DNA of 64,000 bases from Ectocarpus siliculosus (lineage: Eukaryota; Sar; Phaeophyceae; Ectocarpales; Ectocarpaceae). Below, piece after piece: positions 1 to 13,345 of the stretch (position 1 is its first letter; every line of letters starts with the position of its first letter). A program made the translations under genes and the position numbers. The stretch is taken from NCBI GenBank assembly GCA_000310025.1, contig FN649752.1:2120300-2184299 (forward strand). The letters run 5' to 3'. A model generated the notes under the pieces. It was not told where the DNA came from. It did not search any database and saw only the letters and a program-made list of their open reading frames with translations.

Positions 1-3000
1 CGCCGCCGCCGCCCCTCCTTCTCCGAATCTCGCCATCCCTCCCCCGACGCCCGCGCCCGCGCCCGCGCCCGCGCCCCCAGCAGCAGCAACACCTAGCCCG
101 CCACCCAGCCGCTGCTGCAACGCTCGCGGAAAATAGTGCGGTTGGTCGCCGCCACCGCCTCCGCCACCGCCGTCGTTCCATCCCGATCCCCCCCGCCCCA
201 TCGCCGCCGCCGCCGCCGCCGCCCCTTCGCCACCGTGTCGGGGGGCCGCGTGGGGGCCGAGAGGCTGGTGGGGGATTGACTCCAAGTCGCCCACGATCTT
301 GAGCTCTTCGGCGGACGGGCCGCTCCAAATTCCCGGGTCCTGAGGCAGACCGGGGGGGAGGGGGGGAGAGAGAGAGAGAGAGGAAAATCAATTGGATTGG
401 TTGCTTGCCTTCTAGCAAAATTTTACTACGCCATGCGTGCCTTTCGAGACGGGGTTTGTGTTTGGTGCGAAGGCATCGCCGAAACACATCACATCGCTCC
501 CGGCACGTTTGCCTCAACCCGTTGTCAGCGCGTTGCATCTGCCTGTATCCGTCTGGCGTCTTTTGATAGCGCACAAATCAACGGTGCTAGGTTTGGTGTG
601 GCCTCACCCCTTCATAATTTTTTTTTTAAGAAAACGAACACGAAAACGGCGAGAACAAAACGCCTGGTGCTGTGCTCGGCAGGCCTCTGCTCGTGGGAAG
701 AGCACGAGAAGGAGCAGCCCGAAACTCACCCCGTCGGTTTCAAACACATTCATTGGCAAGGCGATAGATTGCCCTGAGCCGGGCGGGCGTCCAAGGAACC
801 GGTGAGAGGGGACTTGCGCTGGGTTCAGGTTCGGCAAGCATACAAGGAAACCATCAAATCTGCGCATAGAACAGGATGCCTGGGAACGGGAATGCCCGGT
901 GGCCATTATTGGGATCACCATGTACGCGTGCGAATACGCTCTCTTTCATGTCTGTCTCGTCAGGTGGCGGCAGTACTGTATGTATGTAGTACGTGCTTCA
1001 TCCGGCGCTTGTGGCGCGGGATCTGAACGGTAACTAACCCCACGTTCAACAGCAGCAGTGTTATACCGCAAGAGCTTAAGGTGTTGGTTTCATTCACGTC
1101 CGCCGGGTTGGAAATTAGCGGACCATGTTCCAAGCGGGCTACCGCTAACGTACGCCCCGTGAGGGGAAAACAAGCTGGGGGGTGGGGGGTGGGGCGGGGG
1201 GGCACGCCCGCATGCCGGGGGGTTGTCAACGACAAACACAAATTCGTTCCAGGTATGTATGCACCTGTACGCTGAAACCACCAGCACACGCTTTGGGACG
1301 TTGAAGCACCCACACGCAGCAGGAGGACTTGTGTATGGGCGTCGAGGATCTGTGCTGTTCCACCTCACAACGTTCGCCAAGTTTTGATGTTGGCCACCAG
1401 ACTATATCTCGATTGGAATGAACTTACGATTGTTATAATCCGTTCCATCCTGAAACGTCTGTTTTTTTCCCTTGTTGTTCACTGCATGTTGTAGGTGATT
1501 CTTGAGCACCTCAGCCGAAAACGCGAGCGTCGTCTTGAGCGTGCGATAGCCAATCGGGCAAACGGCAGTGTTTTTCGCTAAAATATCCTCGATCAACAAG
1601 TTCGCTTCCACGCAGTCGGAATAACAACACCTTTGTTGCGTGCACCTCACAAAAAAAGAAAACAATACCTGTTGTGTGCACTTCACAATACTGTTTGAAG
1701 TTTGAAACCGACATCGACATCGACACACTTTGTTTCGGGGTGGGTGGGTTCTTCGTCATCGGGGTGTTTCCCATCCGGCCGGTTTTTCTCCCACTCACTC
1801 CAAAGACTAACACATGCCCTTGACTGACTAGTGCGGCTCTATCTGCTGAGATTGGTACGTACGTATTTTCTCTAAAATTCAACCAACTCGATAACTTATC
1901 CCGGCTGCAGCCACCGAAATCACGAAAAAAAATGTTGTCCTGCTCCAAAAGTTTTGTCGATATCCAAGGAAAAATCAAAAAGGGACAAATAACTAAAGTA
2001 GATCCAAATCCAGCTCGAAAAGGCCATCGGGAGCACAAACGTGCCTGCCAGCAAAACAAATTCGTGCACACGTGACTCTGTTAGGAAAGGTGCGCCCGGA
2101 ACGGGTATTCCGACGGCGCTGGGATCCAAACAGTTACCCAAGTATACAGTTTTGAAGGGGATAGACGGGTCTGTCTATAAAATTTATCCCTGTACACCTG
2201 GTACATCGGTTGTTCGTGATCAAGCGTCAGCTGGCATCACCGCTCATCCTCAGGCTCGAACAGAGACTCAAGCTAAGCCCAGTGTCTAGCAGTTTGTTCC
2301 CCCCCACTCTCACTGCAAAGACTTCAGCACATCCCCTTGGCTGACTGCTGTGGTATGTAGTCTACTATCTCAAAGTAGAGTTTGTACGTGGGACTTTCTG
2401 TCTAAGGAAAACCCGCCACGACGGCGGAAAAGGCAACATCCCCTTCTACTGCTGTTGCCTGTAAATTTATGCTATGCATACGACGGTCGTTATGCAGCGG
2501 GGATGCTGTCCAAGTCCATCAACGGAGGCCAGGATTACTCTAGGCGTGAAGGCGACAACAGCGACGCCACTACTCTCGGCCCATACGCCCGCGTTCCGAT
2601 GCACGAAAGTGGGGCGTCTTGCAACAAGCAGAAATCCAGTGCTCCAGAGAACGAAGTACAGAGCAAGCAGGAGACTTACGGTCAGGGCAGTTTTAGGGGG
2701 TGGGGGGGGTGGGGGGGGTGAGGCCGGCAACTCTGACCCTCTTGCGGCGTGCGCGTGTGTCGGTCATGGGTCACAAACCTTCAAAACCACGAGTCTACAT
2801 ACGACGACGAGATTGGTGTTCAGTTCATGTCAGCACAGCCAACCAACTCTCTTGCAAAGCGGAGACAAACGGCCGCGTAAGAGAGGAAGCGTGGAGAGAG
2901 CTCGAGGAGGGCAAGAGCGCTAGGGTGAGGTGGAGGGAGGTCCGCCTGAGCGAGCGTAGCCGTGATCCCAAGCAAAGCTACCCGGAGAGTGGAAGAGACG

Positions 3001-4883
3001 CGGCATCCCCCTTAGACCAACTTCCGAATCTCGATTGCTCCTCAACCAACGGAGGTGCGGGAAAGCACCTGATAATTCTACGGACGAAAAGCCCTCGGCG
3101 AAATCCTTTTCTTAGAATAGAGATGGATTCGTTGGGTTATATTCAGAAAGTAAAAATAAAAATCACAACATTTGTTGGTGTTGGCCAGAATCTTGGTTGT
3201 GGAGCAACGGAGCTTTGAAAATCGGTCTGAGGGGGTGCCAATCCCCCCCCCCCCCCCCCGTTGTACGGGATTACAAACACAGCGGAGGTGCGAGCAAAAC
3301 CTCCAGACGTTCGTGGTGTATACCGTCATATTAGCCGTTTTGTGCCTATTCAACGTCACTTGCTACGTGGTCAGAAAATGCACATACAATAGCAGTGGTT
3401 CAGCGAAAGAGACCCGATTCGTCCAGTTTATGTACTCTTCTGGAGTTGGCAGAAATGAAAATCCGCTTCATCAAGGGGCCATAAGATTGCTCATCACCCT
3501 GTGGTCAAAACACAGGCGGCGAAAAAGACAAGAGGACACGCCTGAAACACATTCTCCGATAATTTTATTCGAGAATGGCGCTTAACGCCGTACTTTCGCG
3601 TCGGTGTCGCTGCACTTCTCTTCACGCACAAGGGCCGTTATCGTAGGAAGGTCGGTCGTTTTACGGATATGCGAAAAAAACATGACATGGGTGAGATCTC
3701 CGTTCCTCCCAGAGGTGGCCCCCAAGTCATCGCAACAACAGGCCAGGCCTCAAAATCGTTCTTCGAGCACACGTTACAACACATCAATGTACTGCTGTAG
3801 GTATTACGTATGCATGCAATATGTATCCTCTGGTCCTCGAGCTTCATGGTGGCGGGACATGGTGTGGCCTCGCTCGAACCGTTCTTCACGGGTATCTGGG
3901 GGAACTACTAACAATGAGGACGCTTTCTCACTTCCCTACAAGCGTTGGCAGCACAGCATCGTTCTTCTTTACTTCATTCTCACACCACAAAGGATGGACG
4001 GGTTTACGTATCAAGTCCACCCGCACCCCCCAAAACATCACCCATCTCAAAGGCCGCTTGATTGTTGCGTTGCGTTGCGTCCAATGTACAGAGTTTTCGA
4101 GACGCTTTGCGCCTGCTACCAACCTCACTGTACGCGCGTTGCTCGTACATGCTTTTGGAACGGGGCATCCAGGCGACGCCGCACGCCCCACTGCTGTTCC
4201 GTTTCTCCCTCTCCCTCATTCTCACCTGTAGGACACCCGGGAAGTTGCTTATCAGCTGCTGGCTCTCGCTATCGCCGGTGCCGCCACCCCCCCCGAGCTG
4301 GTAGTGACGCATGATGAACTCCTCCTCCACCGAAACTCCCCCCTCCGCGTCAACGCCGCCGCCGCCACCGCCGCCGACCCCGCTCGCGCCTCGAAAAAAA
4401 ACTGGCTCATGCGGGTGTCGGTGAAACTGTTGGTGGTACTGCTGCTGCCGCTGCTGCTGCTGCTGCTGCTGCTGTCTGGCTTGCAAGGCCGCTGCTGCTT
4501 GCTGGGGGGATGCCCGCGCACCGCCTGCGGCACCACCGGCGGAAGCGGAAGCTGCAGGGCCAAGGTGGTGGTAGTGGCTGTCTCCCGCAGAAACAGACCG
4601 CCTTAAGGACGGCGAAGCGGGCGGGGCCGCGCCAGCGCCAGCAGTGCTGCCGCTGCTCCCTCTGGCAAGGGCGGGCACGGTTCCGCCGCTACCGCTACCG
4701 CTACCGGCGGCGGCGGCGGCGGTTCCCTTTCGAGCCGCCGCCGATGCGGCGGAGGCCGTCGAGGAGGAGGAGGCCGGGGAGAACGGCTGGCCTTCCTGGG
4801 AGCGAGTCCTGCGGGCGGCGTACTTTGTGCCCTTCGCCGGGCCGCTCTTCTTCTTGACGCTTCGGGTACAGTTCTTCTTTCTC
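1..4883 (-). CDS. Low-complexity Gln/Ala/Gly-rich protein of unknown function (partial)
   Basis: Two exons can be read on the minus strand. Exon 4883-4226 follows a CAG acceptor. It is basic at its start (SVKKKSGPAKGTK), then Ser/Ala-rich, with a Gln run (about 4440-4475), a poly-Gly tract and a better-behaved end (VEEEFIMRHYQL, LISNFPGVLQ). It ends at a CAG|GTGAGA donor in phase 0. After an intron of about 3.9 kb, exon 339-1 begins after CTCAG in the same phase (DPGIWSGPSAEELKIVGDLE) and turns into Gly/Ala-rich sequence that runs off the left edge. I recognise no domain. The 5' exons should lie between 4884 and 9280 but I could not find them. The non-repetitive stretches at the exon junction are the best evidence that this is coding. 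The join is inferred. Confidence 0.5.
340..4225 (-). other. Long intron of the left-edge gene
   Basis: No coding signal was seen on either strand; open frames here are short and lack codon bias. It contains a GGGGT-type G-rich run near 2696-2722, an 18-base poly-C at 3243-3260, and one copy of the TACTGCTGTA motif at 3790-3799. Confidence 0.4.
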
Positions 4884-6932
4884 CTGCGGGCGGTTTCGTT
4901 TGCGCGGGGCGGGGTAACAATAAAAAGACGGTGGGGGCGTGGCGGCGGCAAGAAGTCAAGAGCAGCGCAGCGAAGGAGACGAGGAGACTGATCGAAAAAC
5001 AGCAGTCAATCGTTTATGTAGACGAAGCGAGCTTTGTTTGTCGAGGGGGGGGGGCGGGGGGGGGGGGAGAGAGAGAGCCTACGCCGCCCGTTTGTTGTCT
5101 CGTCCTTCACAATCGCAACCGAGATTTTCACGCGGCTACGGTCGTTATATCATACCACCAGCAAACAACCAAACGGGGTGCAAGTGGAGAAAACGGGCCG
5201 AAACAACGGGCCGAAAAACACGACATACGGTGGCCAAAACAAGCTCTTTTTGGCCAGGCAACGAAACAAGCACACACGCACAAGCACGTTCTGAATCATG
5301 GCATTTGTCGCAAGGCAGCGCCGTGTGCCTGAAAGCCCAAGGCAGTGACGGGAAACAACGTGCACCCCGAGATTCGGAACACGTTGGTGTAAGGATGCTG
5401 GGCACCGGGCCGGTGTGGCACGTAGGGGTCCTTTGTAGGCAGAGGGCTTCAAAGTTCCACCGGGCTCGAACACCCCAGAAAAAATGTGCCGCGCGTCTAC
5501 GCCTCACCCCATCCCATGCGCGCTGGCGCGCGGGGCCGGAGTGGTTGATGCATCAGGGAGCAGAGCCAGCCGGCAAATCGAAACTATCTCCAAGCACCGA
5601 AGCAAGGGACGTCATGCAGCACGAAAAACACAACCACCGAAAATTGCGATTATCGCAATATCGCGAACAAACAAAAAATATCTATGGCGAGCGAGAGAGA
5701 GTCTCCAATGTCAAGAATTCGAAAATATAGATACACAATCGACGAGATACCTGAGAGAGGTCTTGTTGGCTTTTTGCGAGACGAAGAGATCATCGGTAGT
5801 TTTCTCATCGCTGGTGTTGTTTGAGGTGACTGGTGTACTCCGCAGATAGATTTTATCTATCTGTGACGACGTATGAGCCCGAACAACAACAACGCGTAGT
5901 TATTTGGGAGCACCATTGCGAGAGAGAGAAGACAAATTCGTAGCTACAAATTCGGTACAACTAGTATATTTCTCACCATGCTCTTTGGGTGTACATATGT
6001 AGGCTATAATCGCTGAATGCGCGACCCGCACACGTGCGCAATGCGAGCGAGTGAACTCACCTCACACAAAGCTCGCAAGGCATCCCGCCACTGCACCCTC
6101 GTTTCATCCTAACGCAGTAGTCGCAAGACTTGCGCATCCTGCTGTCCTCAGCAGGCTCATCGTCTCCGGCCTACATGTTAGTACATAGAACCACACACAC
6201 ATGTACGTGCGTTCGTTCGCGATTCTTATCCACACAGAAAACGCCCCGCAGATTTATAAGCAGAAAAATGAGAAGAAACACCTGTCGCTCGTCATCCAAG
6301 CTCGTCGCACTTTTTTCGCAAAAAAACGAAAAAATATTAGAGCACTTCGTGTCGGTGTGTGTCTCGATGCCAGTCGGCGGGTAACACAAAAACCTCTTCG
6401 GCGTTGTTGCGAGCGTACCACACGCGTGGCAACACGAAAGCATCGTATGCGGTTCGTGCCTTCGATGTTTACTTGCGCGAGACAGGTTCGGGAATCGTGT
6501 CCATCCAATCAGTACTCTACAGGCCCTTGGACACAAACAGACATACTTGCATAGAAGGAAGACGGATTGCTGACCTCAGAACAACCGTGAGTGTATGTTA
6601 CGGTATTTTTTTTCTTCACGAATACGGCATGATGCAAGTGATGATGCAGGTGCTCGCGTTATGGTGCCGAGCTGCTGCTGCTGCAGGCCACGCGGGCACG
6701 CTCGATCCATCGCGCCAGCCCTCCGATCGACGGTAGTGGTCGGGCAGGCCAACACACCCTCAACGCCCGCTCGACTACAGAACACAGAACACACCGCCAT
6801 CTATCCACAACATGTCAATAGATGCCACATGACACAAGGTTGTTGACCGTTCGTATGCTCACACGCCGCGCCAAGCCGAAATTCGACCGAGCTCGCTCTT
6901 GTCTAAACCAGACAGGACCACATGCTGCTGCC
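4884..6932. other. Non-coding stretch, probably intron or 5' region of the left gene
   Basis: AT-richer than the flanking exons. Holds G-runs at 5045-5070 and a short perfect hairpin at 5843-5863 (nine-base arms around CAGATAGAT, three-base loop). No convincing exon was seen. Confidence 0.35.
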
Positions 6933-7223
6933 ATGACCCCCATGACCAGAGAGCTGATTGACAGCATGGCGCCGCGACCGGTACTACTTTTTCCCGAAGG
7001 CCGCGTACTCACGTTCGACGACGTAGCAGAGGGTGGCGAGGCTGTTGATGATCTTGCTCGAGAGGCGGCAGAGCTGGGCGCAGGCGAGGCTATCCTCGAA
7101 GAAGACGAAGAAGAAGACGGGTGCACTTCTCTGGAGGAGGTCCCCTGTCGCGTGCGAGGAGCTTCCTCGCTGCTCATGAATTCGAGTGACACCGCTTGCT
7201 GTCAGTTTGGTCGAAAAAAATGA
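6933..7223 (+). CDS. Small acidic ORF, hypothetical (96 aa)
   Basis: An ATG at 6933 opens a 96-codon frame with a strong G-first codon pattern and many acidic residues (LLFPEGRVLTFDDVAEGG, then an EEDEEEDG cluster). The opposite strand reads as a poly-Ser frame, which is typical of an antisense shadow, so the plus strand is the better coding candidate. I know no family for it. It could be one exon of a larger plus-strand gene with the ORF at 7660. Confidence 0.3.
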   Translation: MTPMTRELIDSMAPRPVLLFPEGRVLTFDDVAEGGEAVDDLAREAAELGAGEAILEEDEEEDGCTSLEEVPCRVRGASSLLMNSSDTACCQFGRKK

Positions 7224-7659
7224 CAAAACAGCAGCAGGGGCGGCAGCAGCGGGAATAGTCTGATGTGGGTCGTTGCTTGCGTAGCCTTTCCCAGCTGGTA
7301 TATCAACTTTCGTCTCCAGGAGACGCTGGGGGATGGGAAGAGAGAGATGGGTCCCGGTCTCGTGTGTGGCTCTAGCCTCCCTTGCTGACTCTTCGCTTCG
7401 TGTGCGCTGGACCTGTTTCTATCATTTGTATCACCCGGCGCGGGGGGGGCAGAGCCACGACCGACTGCTGCTGCTGTGGCTGTTTCCAATTCTCCTCGGA
7501 AGGGGTTGTCTCTAGCGAGGCGGGCGAACTTTCAGTCTAAAGATCCACTCTTTGTCGTCCACGGAAGTTTCGCGCACGATGCGCGCAACGGGATCTACGA
7601 CGTAGAAACTATTTTGAGTACTTTTTCTTTTCCCAAGTTCAAAAACGAGAAAACTCGCC

Positions 7660-7917
7660 ATGGATAAGAGTGATGGATTCGATCAGTCAAAAACGAGAAC
7701 TGAACTGCATCAGGGGGCCGCTGACGCAGAGGCGAGGCCCACGCCACCAGACGGTCGCCAACCGGCAACGGCATCACCAGGACCGCGGCAGGCAGGTTGC
7801 CTGTCGACGTGGGTATGGAGCCCTCGCCCCGCACTACGCAGCTACACGAGCATTCAGCATCTCCCCGCCGCACGGGCCGCCTCCGCCCGCATCTCAAGAG
7901 CAAACCGCGACGAATAG
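7660..7917 (+). CDS. Small ORF, hypothetical (85 aa)
   Basis: ATG in a good eukaryotic context (GCCATGG). The 85-residue product is Pro/Ala/Arg-rich with no recognised domain. It lies 440 bp downstream of the acidic ORF on the same strand. It may be a short gene, an exon, or chance. Confidence 0.22.
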   Translation: MDKSDGFDQSKTRTELHQGAADAEARPTPPDGRQPATASPGPRQAGCLSTWVWSPRPALRSYTSIQHLPAARAASARISRANRDE

Positions 7918-9280
7918 ATACGGAGATGTGTCATCGTAGATGTCGTAGATACCGCTTTTCGACCCAAACTTTGATTGCTAACCGTTGCCCTTTCAACCCA
8001 CGCCGCCTGTGCGCAGATACAGCTACCACCACCCCGAGCGAGCACCTACAGACGAGACAGGGGATGATGGCAAGCTGCGAAATTGTTGGGTGAGTGGACA
8101 CCAAACAGAGAGAAAGAGCTCCGGGGCTGGGCTGGCTCCTTTTAATCTAACCAACCATGTTCGTGGTCCGCCAACAATTTCCCAAAAAGCAGCGGAGAGG
8201 TGGAACGATCGCACTTGATGGAATGTATAGACAGGTCGGGGGTATACACATGTACCGCGGCCCATGTTCTCATACGTATTCGAAAGGCGATGCTGCGTGT
8301 TCGCGTACGCACATAGATATAGGAAATCTGAAGACTGGCATGGTGTGCACATGTGCACGCGGGCATGGTTGACAAAATCCTCCCACGTTTTCTCTCTCCG
8401 GCCTTTTTCTGTTTTTTTTTCTGTGTCTCGCCCCCCTCCCCCCAAAGCCAACGGGGGAACCTCCCACCGCATGGATGCACATGTGTGCATGAAAGTTCTG
8501 CGTTGTACAGGTGCCGGGCGCGTGTTTCCGTTCATACCCGCCACAGGAACGAGCTGCTATTTTTACCCCGTGCTTGCGCGTGTCCCCCCCCACATTGCGG
8601 TACGGATTACTTATGCTCTGGCGCTACCAATGGATACTTTTTGAGCCACAAATGGACCAACGACTCTACCCGTGCGTATTCCGTATGTCTGTACTTACAG
8701 TACGCTCCATGGACCAAAACTAGCCTGTTGTATGCGGTATGTTCGTGGTCTCTACTCTGTCCCAACTATCTACAGCAGTACGAGCACGAGGAACCGCCCG
8801 CTTGTTGATGACTACAGACTGTTGCTGGACAGTAGACCCCACGGTTTACGTGCGTGGTATGTACTCTGCTGTTCCAACTATACAGCAGTACATTGAGATG
8901 CAACGAACGCGAAGAACCGCCTACCTCTGTAGTGGACCAAGTCCTGCTGTACGCACTATTTTTCTGATTCAGTACTGTATGTATCCAGATTTGACCCGAT
9001 CCACGATCCACAAATAATATTATTTTGCAAATACTTTTTTTTTATTATTATGCACATGGAACGGGTAACATGGAGCATGTACATGATGAGCAGTACATGT
9101 AGTATTTTGTATGCATATGCTAAAGCAGCATGTACGATGATTTTTTTGTCAGAAATCTCCGCGTTACCTGCACGTACTATGCATACGTTACGCATGGAAC
9201 TAGACTATACAGATAGAGCTCCACTACTTCGTCACACAAGGTGCAATGGTTGGTACTGCTGTAGCCAAGTCGACACTCAC
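7918..9280. other. Intergenic or intronic stretch rich in repeats
   Basis: No gene seen. Holds a degenerate tandem array at about 8690-8955 and TACTGCTGTA-type motifs at 8771, 8881 and 9254. It lies directly downstream of the 3' end of the giant minus-strand gene. Confidence 0.4.
8690..8955. repeat. Degenerate tandem repeat, unit about 105 bp
   Basis: Two full units and one partial unit align by eye. Each carries a 'TGGACCAA...CTG.TGTA.GC' part, a 'GTGGT...TACTCTG...CCAACTAT' part and a TACAGCAGTA core (8771-8780 and 8881-8890), followed by a 'GAACCGCC' block. Confidence 0.5.
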
Positions 9281-12200
9281 TCAAGGTCGGGCAACAAGCA
9301 GCTCGGGGACGGGCGGTGGTGAACACGGCGAAACGCCGCCTTCGAAACCCGGGGTAAACATGCTGCTACAGAGGCTTCGGTCTCCTCCGCCTACGCCGCC
9401 TACGACGCTAGCGCTCGAAATACTAGGGTCCGCGGGTTCGCCTTCAAAACGATTCAAAGCCTGCAGGACGCCGTCTTCTCTCCTGCCTATCGTCCTGTGA
9501 GATGCACTCATTTTGTTGTGTTCGTCGAAGCCGGCCTCCCCCTTTTGGCGGTGTATCAACCTCTTCCTCTGGCCGGCGACGCCGAATTTCCCACGAAAGT
9601 ACTTCGGAACGTGGCCAGGCCCGAAGCCCCCCCACTGCGGCGGGGTCAACCCTGCCGCGCCTGGTACTAGTCCTGGCGGCGGAAGCAGCGGTGAGGACAG
9701 CGCGGCGTGCTCGTTGTGTTTGGTGGTCGGAGAATCCGCCTCTTCTCGGTCAAGCGTGGCTGCCGCTGTGGCCGTTGCCCCCGCTACCAAATCGACTGCA
9801 GTCCTAGTAGCATCCATAGAACGGACGCGATCGCCACCGACGTGGTCGCGCGTCGAAGGAAGCATGCCACCTCCAGACGGTGCTCTCTGTCGCCTGTTTT
9901 TGTTGTTGTTGCCGACGGCTTGTGCTTGCCAGCGTGAAACCACCGGTGCTGGTGCTCGTGATCGCCGTCGTAGTCGGTTTTGCGACGACAATGATACCTC
10001 TTGCGCGGCCGCTGAGGCGGGATTGTTCTGCGGTAGTACAGCCGCAGCTCTCACCACCACCACCTCCGCTTTCTCTCGGGAGGCGTAGTCGTCTCGCTCG
10101 TCGCCGGAGAGCGGTAGGCCGGCGATGGCTTCTGCCCCGGCGTGCACGACCTGCCGCCTCCAGCCCTGTCCCGGCCAAAACTCATCGCCGTCATAAGCGG
10201 CAGCAGTTCGCCGTCCGCCAATGCTTTTGCCGCCGCCGCCGCCGCCGCCACCACCACCACCACCACGGCCGCTACCATCCCCGTTCCCGCTGCTACGGAC
10301 AGTCAGCGGGCGAGACTCAGCGGCAGGCCAACCTGCTTGGTTCTTCTGGTCGTCGTGGTTGTGGTGGAGGTAGTAGTTGGAGTTTCTCTTCCACGCTCTT
10401 CCCACCTCCTCACTGTCCTCCTGCCCGAGAGACAGCAGCGCGCCCCGTCTCGGGGCATGGGGAGATGGGCTGGCGCTCGAATAGCCGCTTCGGTGGCTGC
10501 GGTAGCGTCTTGCTGTTTCTCCTGGTATCGGTACGGTTGTCTGAGGTCGAGGGCGCGGTCCGTCTAGAGGCGGGGGGGTCGCCGCTATTGGCCCTCCCCC
10601 CCCTCCGCCTCCTCCTCCTGCTCCTGCTGCTGATGATGCTGCTCGACTGGATTGCTGTCGAGACTTTCCCAAGCGGTCTATCGTGGGAACGATGGGCACC
10701 AGGTTGTCCCGCACCTTTATTGTTCATGGGCAAGCAAGGGTGTTGAGTGGTTGGTTGGATGTTTGAAGGAGCGCATGAAACGGAAACGTAGAGAAGGAAG
10801 ACCACTCCCCTCTCACACGTGTGTATGCACGAAGTACGGAGCATATTCAGCTGGAATTGATATGTTGTCATTCGGGCTCCAGTAAATCCGTGGGTTTGTG
10901 ATGCTCATTATTCCGTCCGCGTTCTGCACCGGTGCCGCCATCGAGAAAGGGTTTCCGCTCAGTCACCTAACCGAGGCCCACCCCTGACCTTTTGCCCAAC
11001 GCGCGGTGGACTCTGCGGCAGATCGCCCTTTCGCCTCACAGGAGCAGCTGCAGTGTGCACTCGTGTTGCCACTTGCTGCTGCTGATGTTGTACTCCAGTA
11101 CGTCATCACCGCCCTTGCTTGTCCGTTCCCCCAATGAAACTTACCGGCAATTTCATTCTGACTTGCCACAAACGCCAGATTCCTTCGTTGAATCTTACAC
11201 ATCAATCCAACTTTGTTTTTTCACGTTTAGATTCGCGATAAGCGCTCATGGCGTGTACTATGTAAAATACCCCTGAAAAAGGGGAAGAGGGATCAGGGAG
11301 TTAGGATTATTTTCCCCCCTGAAGAAAAAAAGGGAACAGGGGACTGTGGAATATTCCTCTGATTGACCGAACACACAACATTACGCAAGTATGTTCCTGG
11401 AAACATTTGCCGACCCCAGCGTTCCACTTATTGGTGATCCTGGCCCATGGATAGTGTTCAAACTCGTTCATTTAACCATCCATGTGGACTTGGAACATGG
11501 GCTCGTTGGGTGCAACTTTCAGGACGCATGCTGGGACGCGTGTGACAAGTCGGGCATGTCGCTGCGACAGGAAGTCGGGCATGTCGCGGCGACAGGTATT
11601 ACCCGCCACTGGTTCAAGCGATTAGATGTTCACACACTGATCAAATGTTTCGCATTAAAACATCGGCACTACGGATGCTCGCGTACCCGTAGTTTACGGG
11701 AGACAGAGTACAACAGAAAGACTTGAAGCTGCCGTTGACCGCAAATCAAGAGTCTTGCCCTTCCAGAGCACTCTCGAGGGTGAGGATTGCACCGTGAGCA
11801 CCACCTGCCCTAACTGATACCTAGCACATGCCAAGGATGTGCGCTCGTCAACGGCTTCCATCAAAAGTCTGCACCACTCCTCGTTCTGTCAGTGTTGGTT
11901 GTGGGTGTTGCATCAGAGTCCGTACGCACCGCACGCTCGCGCTGAAATGTTCAGCGTTCTACCTTCTACTGATGCGTGTGGTATACAGTAGTTAGGGTAC
12001 AACGAACGACATGTTATTTATGTTCTTGCTGCTGTCTTCATATCATTACAACGTGCACCGAATAGGGAATCCTGAGTTCACTCTTGCCCTGTTCCTATTT
12101 TTTTCTAGTGGGGTGAATGCATGCCCTCATTTAGCTACCCTCAGGCACAGGAGGGAACAAGCAAGAGGAATCCTCCGGGCAAACAAAATATTGCTGTCGC

Positions 12201-13345
12201 GGAAGAAGTTTTTTTTTACCTCTTCTTTCTCGAACATGGTAAACACCCGGCCGAGCTGTATCCCATCCACCATAGCGTTGCCATTCTTCACAGTCCACGA
12301 GTCCTGTTTCCCCGTGGCGACGATACCGAAAAATAAACGTGAGCCACACACGCGCACGGCATGCAGTGAGTTTTCGTGGCACCTAATCCGGTGCTCGGGG
12401 AAAGGGGAGTTGAGAGGGGGGGGGGGCTAGCGGGGTGCAGACCCTTTCGCAGCGTACGCTGGGACCAGGTATGTAGGTACTGGTGGGACCTCAACGAATG
12501 CTCAATATGTCCCTTGCACAGCGGGGTATTGTGGTTTTGGCCATCTTGGGGCTTTGCTGCAAGGGAAAGACGCCGGGGAAACGCACCCTAGACTATGGGG
12601 GGGGTTGTTGTGCTATTCGCAGTTGTGATCGGACTGTATCGGGACAAGGCACCCGTCCCTTTTTTCGTATAATTATGGATGCGTAGGCAAAGAAACCCAT
12701 GCCACAGAACTGCCGCAGCACACCAAAAGCACAGCACAGCAAGCGCACGGCACTCGCCTTTTGGAACATGTCCCTGATGGACTCATACGGCAGGCCCAGA
12801 AGCGTCAGGTACTCGCGCGACAGCCTCCCCACGGTCATGGCCTGGGGCTCTAGGCCGTCCAGTAGGGCCTGCTCGGCGGGCACGAATCTCGCTCCAGGAG
12901 TTAACTTGCCGTTCATGGTAGTCGCAGGCCGCCGACACCCCGCCGCCGCCGGCGCGGCGCCGGGCTTTCGCGGCCCCGTCCAAATATGCGGCGCGTCGGC
13001 ACCCCTCCACCACATCGTCGGCCTCTGCTTGGTGCCACCGTCGTCGTTTGCCTGATCGCGACCGTCAACGCCATCGAGATGGACGTTGTCGCCATCGAAT
13101 TTCGCATTGAGGTGGCAGTCGTCTACATCCCCCTCCACTCCCACGACCTCCTCCTCCGCTAACCTCGGACCCCCTCCCAAAACCGCCTCTAGTCTGTCGC
13201 CCTGCGCTTCCAAGCCCTGCAGTGGTGCTTCTGATCCGTCTTCCCAGTGCTTCCCCCAAAGTGGGACGAATGATGTATAGAGTTGACTGAGGTAAGCCTC
13301 CCTATCGCGCAGAACCGCCTCCGCAGCGAGCGTTTCGTCTTCGAC
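9281..13345 (-). other. C-terminal exons of the giant gene (exons 21-22)
   Basis: Exon 13345-12653 starts VEDETLAAEAVLRDREAYL and includes a folded-looking segment (LEPQAMTVGRLSREYLTLLG) before a CGG|GTGCCT donor in phase 0. Exon 10714-9281 opens with VRDNLVPIVPTIDRLGK and is then long, disordered and Gly/Ser/Arg-rich. It ends with TGA directly followed by GTGAGT. That is a perfect donor sequence placed just after the stop, so a 3'-UTR intron is possible. Confidence 0.5.

Noticed and set aside
9880-10746. 288-codon plus-strand frame
   Set aside because: Shadow of the GC-rich last exon of the giant gene; composition is Arg/Leu/Cys repeats of the reverse frame.
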